Below, one piece after another: positions 7,248-13,995 of a stretch of 64,000 nucleotides of DNA. This DNA is from Acinetobacter sp. Ac_5812 (GTDB lineage: Bacteria > Pseudomonadota > Gammaproteobacteria > Pseudomonadales > Moraxellaceae): assembly GCF_013072695.1 (NCBI RefSeq), contig NZ_LXUK01000001.1:248001-312000 (forward strand). The letters run 5' to 3'. The notes under the pieces are model-generated. The model worked only from the letters and a program-made list of their open reading frames with translations. It did not search any database and was not told the DNA's origin. Position numbers and translations under genes: made by a program. Position 1 is the stretch's first letter. Every line of letters starts with the position of its first letter.

Positions 7248-7787
7248 ATGAAAAAATTAATCTATGCCCCTGCGCTACTCGCCTTCTGTCTATTCTCATC
7301 TACTGTAATTGCCCAAACCTGTGAAGAAGATCTAACCACCTTAACTCCCGATAGTCGGTATGTACTATTGAACTCAGGTAAAGAGGTTAAAGACAAAAAT
7401 ACAGGCCTTATCTGGCAAAGGTGTCTTGTTGGTGAGCAATGGAACGGACAAAACTGTACTGGTGATTTTGAGTATTTCTCGATTGAGAAGATTAAAACCT
7501 ACCTTAATCAAAATATTACCGTTTGGCGGCTCCCAACGATTGATGAGCTTTTAACTTTAAAAAGTGTCACCTGCTGGGCTCCATCCATCAATACAACTAT
7601 TTTCCCACCAGCACCTGAACGCTATGGTGATTCAGATACCTTACTCAGTAGCAGCATCTATAAACCAACAAAGCAAGAAGAACGCCTTGCTTTGGGTTAT
7701 AAATGGAATTGGGCTTTTAGCACAGGCTACGGTCAAAAAAGCTTTGAAAGCAATGGTCGAGGTATGCAGGTTCGTCTAGTACGTTAA
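7248..7787 (+). CDS. Exported DUF1566 (Lcl-like) domain protein
   Basis: A 179-residue protein. Residues 1-22 are a signal peptide ending VIA-QTC. The mature chain has the DUF1566 pattern: VKDKNTGLIWQRC near the front, WRLPTIDELLTL in the middle and GRGMQVRLVR at the end. DUF1566 domains occur in secreted or surface proteins of Gram-negative bacteria and resemble the fibronectin/lectin-like Lcl C-terminal domain. Several cysteines (CEED, QRC, NCTG and TCWAP) suggest disulfides. It is the third exported protein in the group 6321-7787, and is followed by a shared terminator with the converging zinc-ribbon gene. Confidence 0.75.
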   Translation: MKKLIYAPALLAFCLFSSTVIAQTCEEDLTTLTPDSRYVLLNSGKEVKDKNTGLIWQRCLVGEQWNGQNCTGDFEYFSIEKIKTYLNQNITVWRLPTIDELLTLKSVTCWAPSINTTIFPPAPERYGDSDTLLSSSIYKPTKQEERLALGYKWNWAFSTGYGQKSFESNGRGMQVRLVR

Positions 7788-7828
7788 ATCTAATAATGCT
7801 CGATGCATTTCTGCTAATTTAACAAAAA

Positions 7829-7854
7829 AATAAGGGAATGATGATTCCCTTATT
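7829..7854. terminator. Bidirectional intrinsic terminator
   Basis: AATAAGGGAAT (7829-7839) and ATTCCCTTATT (7844-7854) form a perfect 11-pair stem. The T tract is strong on the minus strand and weaker on the plus strand. It lies between the converging genes ending at 7787 and 7917. Confidence 0.8.
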
Positions 7855-7916
7855 TATCTTTGTACAATCTCCACCTCTAAAGAAAAGCAAAAAAGAAAGC
7901 TTTATACTTGTTAGTC

Positions 7917-8186
7917 CTATTGAAAGTCATGTTGGCAAATATTGCAGTGGAAATAGGGACTAGGTGTAGCGACTGATTGTGAAGGCTGTGTCAAACTATC
8001 AATTAGCCCTCCTACAACTACTCCCACTAGCCCACCCAATAACGGTGACATAGGTGTAGGCAAACTTTTAGAAATCATCGTACCAATTCCTGCACCAGCC
8101 ATAGAGCCATAGGTATTGGTACTTTTAGATGGCACTGTTGTGCGGCTAACATTGTCTGAATAGCAATATGGGCATGTAATGTTCAT
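7917..8186 (-). CDS. Small zinc-ribbon protein with glycine-zipper segment
   Basis: An 89-residue protein whose ends carry paired cysteines (CPYCYSDN at residues 5-8 and CNICQHDF near the C-terminus), together forming one split zinc-ribbon. The insert between them is hydrophobic and glycine-rich (GSMAGAGIGTMISKS, then LLGGLVGVVVGGLIDSL) and looks like a glycine-zipper or one to two membrane passages. No catalytic motif is seen. Similar small ORFs are found in mobile elements but I do not recognise a named family. It converges on the DUF1566 gene and shares its terminator. Confidence 0.6.
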   Translation of the reverse strand: MNITCPYCYSDNVSRTTVPSKSTNTYGSMAGAGIGTMISKSLPTPMSPLLGGLVGVVVGGLIDSLTQPSQSVATPSPYFHCNICQHDFQ

Positions 8187-8275
8187 AAGATCATCCTCAT
8201 TAAATGAAAAAGGCTTATCGATTGATAAACCTTAAGTTTTGAATGTAAGGGAAAAGAAAACATTCAATCTTCATG

Positions 8276-9181
8276 TTAATGATGTATATCTTTGATTTTT
8301 TGGGATCGATATTCTTCTAAGCATTGTAGCCGTTGCCCTTTACTGAATTCTCTCATTCCTTTTAATCTAGCACGTAAGTATTGGTTATCTTTTTCTGGTT
8401 GAGCAAGGTAGCTAATTACGTCAAAAGCATTACAGACAGCAAATGTATCTTTACGCTCAATCAACCCAAGACCTAGTTTATTCAATTGCCAATATCGCTG
8501 CTTGTGCTCCTGTTGATTACAATTAAAAAATAATCCATCGCCTTTCGTTATTTGCTCCTGCCAGAGCTCTCCAATGCTCTGCCCTAGATAACTATCACGA
8601 CACCGTGCAGAACCGTTATAGATCACTAGCAAATGGCAATGGTAACCTTTGCTCTTCCCACCTTGCTCTAAGCGATAGGCATAACCTACCTGATCCTTAA
8701 AAATCTTGTCCTTGTTTTGAATACGATTGATTAGCTTTTTAATGTCTTCATCAAATTGCCTAATTGTTGGACTACGCTCATATTGATACGACAAATCAAC
8801 CCGAACTAACAGCAACTTTCGATGTTGCTCAAGCAAACTTTCAAAATATTTAAATAGACTTTGCCTATTACGATTAGTTTTGGTCTGAAGCACTTCAATG
8901 TAATCTTTATGCTGCTCTCGTAATTGCTTCTGAAAAGCTCTAAATGCTCGCTTGTTTTCAAATATCAGGTAATGATCAAAATCAATATTTTGAGGCATAA
9001 GATCAAAGTAGGCTTGGATCAATGGACTGTATTCATAATTACTGTCATACACTGATCTAGCCATTTCAAGGATTTGTTGATGTTCAGTTTTAAAGGATTT
9101 CCAATCATACATTTTGCTCGATACAACATGCATGAAGTTTTCGATTTTAAGTAAAGCTTGAGATTGATTCATTAGGGACAC
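8276..9181 (-). CDS. Inovirus Gp2 / YagK-YfjJ family protein
   Basis: A 301-residue protein. The central region (residues about 120-230) has the pattern of the YagK/YfjJ C-terminal domain, annotated as inovirus Gp2 family: KLLLVRVDLSYQ, then KDQVGYAYRLEQ, then GYHCHLLVIYNGS, then IGELWQEQ. The HCH of the central strand corresponds to the metal-binding His pair of rolling-circle initiator folds, so a replication or nicking role is plausible, though no catalytic Tyr is assigned here. The N-terminal 110 residues are helical. It lies between the small exported proteins and the 952-residue gene, on the minus strand like the latter. Confidence 0.75.
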   Translation of the reverse strand: MSLMNQSQALLKIENFMHVVSSKMYDWKSFKTEHQQILEMARSVYDSNYEYSPLIQAYFDLMPQNIDFDHYLIFENKRAFRAFQKQLREQHKDYIEVLQTKTNRNRQSLFKYFESLLEQHRKLLLVRVDLSYQYERSPTIRQFDEDIKKLINRIQNKDKIFKDQVGYAYRLEQGGKSKGYHCHLLVIYNGSARCRDSYLGQSIGELWQEQITKGDGLFFNCNQQEHKQRYWQLNKLGLGLIERKDTFAVCNAFDVISYLAQPEKDNQYLRARLKGMREFSKGQRLQCLEEYRSQKIKDIHH

Positions 9182-9472
9182 TCCAAGGTTGTTAGTCCAT
9201 AGGAGTGTCTGTTTGGTATTTTTATAAATTGGGATAGATCTAGTTTGAATGAACTTTAGAGCTCTATGATCAAAGTGGATGATAGATAGAGATCTATTTT
9301 AGATATGAGTATGAATAATATTAAATATAAATCCTAGCCACTCCCACCTTGAATTCAGTCTACAAACTACACCTCTAAGCAAGAAATCCTTCTTCTATAG
9401 CAATATGGAAAATTACACTGATTTCCGTGATGTAATAGAGTAAAATGGCAAGCTAAAGTTAAGTTATTTTGA

Positions 9473-12331
9473 TCAGCCTTTTGATCTATTTCTAATTGGT
9501 TTTGCAAAGACCTGTTTTCTACGAACTTCAATTTTCCCATCCATCTTCATATTTTCTTCTATCGGTTCTCCATGCTCTTCTTCTAAATTTATGGTCAAAG
9601 TAATACTTTTATCCAATTCATTTGACTCAGTATCCTGAAGCAGTTCCTTGTTAGCTACTTGCTCATCATATGCCTGTTTGACTGACAGGATATTTACATT
9701 GGGCTCAGTAACAATTTTAGCTTGGGCTGGCAATAAGACTGCTGGCTGTGCTGCCGTTTCAGTATTTGTCTCAAGCTTAACATCTTCTATCTCTGGATTT
9801 TCCTGCTGTTCTAAATAGCTATTTGAATCATCCATGCTAGCAATTTTTTGACGCGGTTCACGCACTCGCCCTAGAATTAAACAGCTTGTTCTTGGCATAG
9901 ATTTATATTCTGTTGCCTCTACCAAGATAACAGGGCTATAAGCGTAGTACGATGCGATTTTTTCAATACATAATTTCTGAATCTTACTTTGCCCTTGAAA
10001 GATTTCCACCATGTACCGGTCCAATGAAGGTTCAGTTTTAACAACCGCCTCAGACCAAGCACTCAATCTGTGATTTGCAAAACAACGAAAAGGATTGATC
10101 TCACTTTTGAACTTGGAATTTTTCTGTTTTTTCTGATGCCACTGAATTTGGTCCCATTTATTCTCAACATAGTTTTCCCAGTACCGAGCCACTTCATCTT
10201 TAAGTTTTTCAATATCTCTCTTTGCTTTCATCGCATCACTGATCTGCTGATCATTTTGAAAAATCAATGTTGCATCAATATAATGCTCCTGTCGATGTGG
10301 AATATAAATACCCACCTGTCCTGCTAGGCGGAAGCCAGCAGTGTAACGACGTTTCAGATTATTGCTATAATCCGTAAACATGTCATTAAATAGTTTGACT
10401 TCGCTAGAACCAAGCTGACCACATTTAAAAATGAATCGAAGAATCACCACATCTTTCTTAAATATTTGGGCTAAATACTCCTGAATCGACTCTCTTTTTT
10501 TATCATACTTCTGCATGGCTTTCTGCTCATACTGAACCAGCGATCTTAGCTTGCATTTATAAGTTTCCAAATTTCTTTTTAAAGCGTATGTTTCGCTAAT
10601 TCTGTAATTTTTTTTAAGAAAATCTCTACCTTTTCTCAGAGAGCGTCTTTCTTTCTTTCGAGAGTATCTGAATTGATTGACAAAATGAATGGCTTTGCTA
10701 TTTAGCTCTCTAGGTAAAAGAGCCCCTCTGGCAAAACAATCCATTTTTAAAATCAGTACAAATTGCTGAAACACCAATGATAGCTTATTAAACTTGGGCA
10801 CACGTTCAAAATCTTTTTGCTGATATGCCTTGCTAAACTCATAAACAGGCAAATACAACAATCTCATTAGAAAAGCTTCTATTTTAATCAAATTTTCTAT
10901 CGCGCTTTCTCGTACAGTGGTAATGCTTTGCTGCCTGTATAGAAATTTGATTAATTCAAGCTGTGAGATAACCGCTGTCGGCAAGTCTTTATTGCTAAAA
11001 AAATGATCTACTTGAACATGATCCACCAATTCTCTCAAATGCGTAATGCTGAGCTCATCACATACTTGATCATCTATCTGATTTTTGGAATTATTAGCTT
11101 TTTGCTCAATTTTCTCATCATCAATGTATATTTTTTCTTTATAGAATATGTAGTCGTTCAAAGTAATATTTTTTAGCATCTTCCAATACACCAACTCCTC
11201 ACCCTCATCCAAATGAACCAAAAAAATACTGGACATGAAGTAGCGCAGGAATTTATCACGGAATGCCATTTTTTGTTTCTTTGAAGAAAGCACTCCCACA
11301 AAAGTTTCTTCAGGATATAGGCTTTTGAGCATCGTTTCTCGATTGACCACTTTGACTCGATCATAGACTTCACCTACGATCCATCTTACTCTTGCCTGAA
11401 TCCAATCAAATACCTTCGTTGGATTTTTATAATTCTTGGCTTTATAAATCACCAAATAAGATAAAACAAAGTGATGATTGTTACGCACATGAGCATGGTT
11501 AACAAAGAGTAAAATACCATCATCATGTCTAAAGGCCTCTTCCAGTTTTAAGACCACTTTGGCAAAAAGTTCAGTAGATAAGAATTCAGGGCGTGACTCA
11601 TACGATCTGAGGTTGTAGGGCACAATAATATCGACTACACTTACGCCAATCTGTTGAACAGTAGCCGTCAAATCTTCGTAAGCTCCGACCAATTTTACAT
11701 ACAAATCATTCTGCTGATCGATACTTTCCTTAATCGATTGATAGCGACGATGATCTGTAGGGAGTGATGACAATGACAACATTGCCTGATAGCCTTCAAT
11801 AAATTGAAAGAGGTTATTGGCATCAAATCTTTGTTGCTCCCATGCTCTTGCCACCCTTGATAACTTATCAAAAGACTTTTTTTGCTCTCCCTTGTCGCTA
11901 CGAATAATTTCAGAGCGCCTATCTTCATCAGCGTCAAGAACAAGGTATTCATCCAAAAAAACTGAGTAGCGGCTAATTGTAGAATCAAACCAATAGTGTC
12001 GACGAAAGTTTTGAAAAGCATCAAACTCTTGATCATTCAATATAACCAACTTTTTATAAAAATCGATGATGTCCTGTTTCTGCTTCTCATTATTTTCTTT
12101 GCACGCCTTTTCATAATCTTCTCGAGTGGGCGCAGCACTATTTTCAATTTTACGTAGCACCTCATGGACGTTCTCCAAAGCCACAATGCTCTCATGATAA
12201 ATACTTTTCTCTGTATTATTTTGCATGGCTGCAAGTGCAGTAAATCTGACTTCGAACTTGCGTTTTAAGTAGGCAAACACTGCTTGAAAAAAAACATCAT
12301 CACTTCCTACCCAAAGTTTTTCCACGTTCAA
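9473..12331 (-). CDS. Large 952-residue protein of unknown function
   Basis: Highly charged and predominantly helical, with no signal peptide or membrane segment. Two segments share the strand-helix-strand order of the neighbouring Gp2-like protein: residues about 215-310 (VVDIIVPYNL, then GILLFVNHAHVRNNHHFVLS) and about 635-735 (VVILRFIFKC, then AGQVGIYIPHRQEHYIDAT). These may be two decayed initiator-like domains; this is my reading and is unverified. The last 130 residues are acidic and low-complexity, ending in a basic tail (KPIRNRSKG). It is 291 bases upstream of the Gp2-like gene on the same strand. The AT-rich codon use fits acquired DNA. Function unknown. Confidence 0.7.
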   Translation of the reverse strand: MNVEKLWVGSDDVFFQAVFAYLKRKFEVRFTALAAMQNNTEKSIYHESIVALENVHEVLRKIENSAAPTREDYEKACKENNEKQKQDIIDFYKKLVILNDQEFDAFQNFRRHYWFDSTISRYSVFLDEYLVLDADEDRRSEIIRSDKGEQKKSFDKLSRVARAWEQQRFDANNLFQFIEGYQAMLSLSSLPTDHRRYQSIKESIDQQNDLYVKLVGAYEDLTATVQQIGVSVVDIIVPYNLRSYESRPEFLSTELFAKVVLKLEEAFRHDDGILLFVNHAHVRNNHHFVLSYLVIYKAKNYKNPTKVFDWIQARVRWIVGEVYDRVKVVNRETMLKSLYPEETFVGVLSSKKQKMAFRDKFLRYFMSSIFLVHLDEGEELVYWKMLKNITLNDYIFYKEKIYIDDEKIEQKANNSKNQIDDQVCDELSITHLRELVDHVQVDHFFSNKDLPTAVISQLELIKFLYRQQSITTVRESAIENLIKIEAFLMRLLYLPVYEFSKAYQQKDFERVPKFNKLSLVFQQFVLILKMDCFARGALLPRELNSKAIHFVNQFRYSRKKERRSLRKGRDFLKKNYRISETYALKRNLETYKCKLRSLVQYEQKAMQKYDKKRESIQEYLAQIFKKDVVILRFIFKCGQLGSSEVKLFNDMFTDYSNNLKRRYTAGFRLAGQVGIYIPHRQEHYIDATLIFQNDQQISDAMKAKRDIEKLKDEVARYWENYVENKWDQIQWHQKKQKNSKFKSEINPFRCFANHRLSAWSEAVVKTEPSLDRYMVEIFQGQSKIQKLCIEKIASYYAYSPVILVEATEYKSMPRTSCLILGRVREPRQKIASMDDSNSYLEQQENPEIEDVKLETNTETAAQPAVLLPAQAKIVTEPNVNILSVKQAYDEQVANKELLQDTESNELDKSITLTINLEEEHGEPIEENMKMDGKIEVRRKQVFAKPIRNRSKG

Positions 12332-12651
12332 AATCCTTTTTTATTGTAGAATATTTAAAAAAATACCATAAAAATTAGATAAAAGCATGCTATCAATAGG
12401 TTTAAAGAAATTATCTATCATTTCTATACCTTAATTTTTTATATTTTAAAGTATAATTTTCTATATTTTAATTACTCAATTTTAGAGATTTATATATTAA
12501 TGATCTGTATACTTCACTCTCAAAAACTCTATTAGAAATTAAAGAAAATTATTAATCTGGTATAAAAAAACCCTTACCATTTTAAGGCAAGGGCTATAAA
12601 TTCTCTTTAATATTTAGTCTGTATAAGCCGATAACATTGGTTAAAAAATAA
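12332..12651. other. AT-rich intergenic stretch
   Basis: It separates the 952-residue gene from fic. Apart from the fic terminator at 12564-12593 I see no ORF with a ribosome site and no repeat. The part next to 12331 must hold the promoter of the 952-residue gene. Confidence 0.5.
12564..12593 (-). terminator. Intrinsic terminator after fic
   Basis: On the minus strand CCCTTGCC and GGTAAGGG pair fully (one G-U) across 12571-12593, and seven T follow (12564-12570). On the plus strand the same stem has a mismatch, so it works for the minus-strand fic gene. Confidence 0.75.
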
Positions 12652-13383
12652 TTAAATTCCTAACACCATCTGATAAGGTTTAAAACCATCTAACACAACA
12701 TCAGCAATCAAACTAATGAATTTTTCTGTCTTACTATAAGCCATCCATTGATCTAGAGCCTCATAGTACGCCAAGCGATTTTCTACAGTAATAACACTTG
12801 GTGGGTAGCCATTCTTTAATAGTTCCAGGTTCATCAGTAACCGAGATGTGCGACCGTTCCCATCAACAAATGGATGAATACCTACAAAGTCAGCATGAAC
12901 TTTAGCAGCCCTTTCAACAGGATGTAGATTGTGAGCTTCCTTATTATACCAATCTATAAACTGGGCCATCTTCTCATTGAGCAATGTGTAATCTGGGGGA
13001 TTGGTAGTAGCACCTGAAATTAAGACATTTTGCTGGCGATATCGTCCAGCATTTTCATCATCAATATTTTTCAATATTAGTTGATGGATGTTCCGAATTT
13101 GCCATTCTGAAAATGGCTCTTGTTTTTTTATAATATCTTCGACATACAAGATCGCATCCCGATGATTGATCGCTTCAAAATGCTCTCTTAATGCCTTACC
13201 ACCTACGGTAATCCCTTCTAGAACAACTTTAGTTTCCAATAAGGTTAAAGTATTACCCTCAATCGCATTGGAATGGTAAGTCCAGCGCAGGATCAAGTCT
13301 TCATGTAGATTTTTGACAATCGCAGGTGAAAGAGGTCGATGCTGATCTAATTTAGCTTTTAAATCATCAATGATCTCAAACAT
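12652..13383 (-). CDS. Fic family protein (class II, self-inhibited)
   Basis: A 243-residue soluble enzyme. The Fic motif HPFVDGNGRTSR is at residues 170-181, with all residues needed for nucleotide transfer; family members usually transfer AMP to a hydroxyl of a target protein. The inhibitory helix SNAIEGN lies upstream at 38-44, which makes it class II. A segment around residue 122 (LISGATTNPP) fits the target-docking flap. Length matches short Fic proteins without an extra DNA-binding domain. It may be a housekeeping-type AMPylase or an island toxin regulated in cis; no separate antitoxin gene is seen. It ends in a good terminator and has a 612-base upstream gap with an attachment-site scar. 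Confidence 0.88.
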   Translation of the reverse strand: MFEIIDDLKAKLDQHRPLSPAIVKNLHEDLILRWTYHSNAIEGNTLTLLETKVVLEGITVGGKALREHFEAINHRDAILYVEDIIKKQEPFSEWQIRNIHQLILKNIDDENAGRYRQQNVLISGATTNPPDYTLLNEKMAQFIDWYNKEAHNLHPVERAAKVHADFVGIHPFVDGNGRTSRLLMNLELLKNGYPPSVITVENRLAYYEALDQWMAYSKTEKFISLIADVVLDGFKPYQMVLGI

Positions 13384-13604
13384 GCTTGTCTCTGTACGTA
13401 CGTAAGTATCAAATGATCATACATTAAAAAACGATAGCAATAAAATCCGTCAGGTTAGTGTAAAGCTTCCATGCTATAGTAAGAACAATGGCTCAGTAGC
13501 TAATGAAGTACCCATATGTAGTTGGGGGTATAACTGGGGGTAAAATAAAAAATATAATTTTTAGTTTTCATCTATTATCAAAATGTTAGATTAAAAAGTT
13601 TATT

Positions 13605-13620
13605 CCCTCTCTCACCGCCA
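13605..13620 (+). repeat. Probable attachment-site scar: tRNA-Ser 3' end
   Basis: The 16 bases CCCTCTCTCACCGCCA equal the 3' part (T-arm, acceptor strand and CCA) expected for an Acinetobacter tRNA-Ser of the GGTGAGA acceptor type. No upstream tRNA body is present. The sequence is followed by a T-rich stretch and a strong terminator, as behind a real tRNA gene. Integrases commonly use such tRNA ends, so this is probably an att site left by integration. The identity of the tRNA is from memory of the family, not from a search. Confidence 0.55.
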
Positions 13621-13654
13621 GAATTTTTTATTCATGTGATTGCATGAAATGAGA

Positions 13655-13685
13655 AAGCTTAAATCTGATGATTTAAGCTTTTTTT
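13655..13685 (+). terminator. Intrinsic terminator behind the tRNA-Ser scar
   Basis: AAGCTTAAATC (13655-13665) and GATTTAAGCTT (13670-13680) form a perfect 11-pair stem with a TGAT loop, followed by five more T. It has no gene of its own to end here, which fits a displaced tRNA terminator. Confidence 0.8.
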
Positions 13686-13995
13686 GTTGAAAAAATAAAG
13701 AATGGCTATTATTCCTCCCCTTAAATAAAGAATAGCTGAGTTATTCAATAGCCGTATTATCAGTTTTCAAATATCTCTTCTTAAAAACTTATTGATAAAT
13801 TAAATAAATTGACTAAAATAAATTCTAACTTTAAATATGAAAAGTAATATCATAGATTTTATATAAATATCAAACGATAGCAGATATCAATCAACACCAT
13901 CTCTATTTTATTTATATCTCAAACTCATTAAGTATTACTTACAAATATTTTTCAAAGTAACTATTAGCTTTCTGTGAAAATCACTACGGGGTTAT

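Larger units (their letters stand above)
13384..13995. other. Long intergenic junction region
   Basis: These 612 bases hold no credible gene. Close to 13525 are two GGGGGTA blocks (GGGGGTATAACTGGGGGTA), then the tRNA-Ser 3'-end match at 13605-13620 and its terminator at 13655-13685; the remainder is very AT-rich and must contain the promoter of the GHKL gene. It looks like the border between two insertions. Confidence 0.5.
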
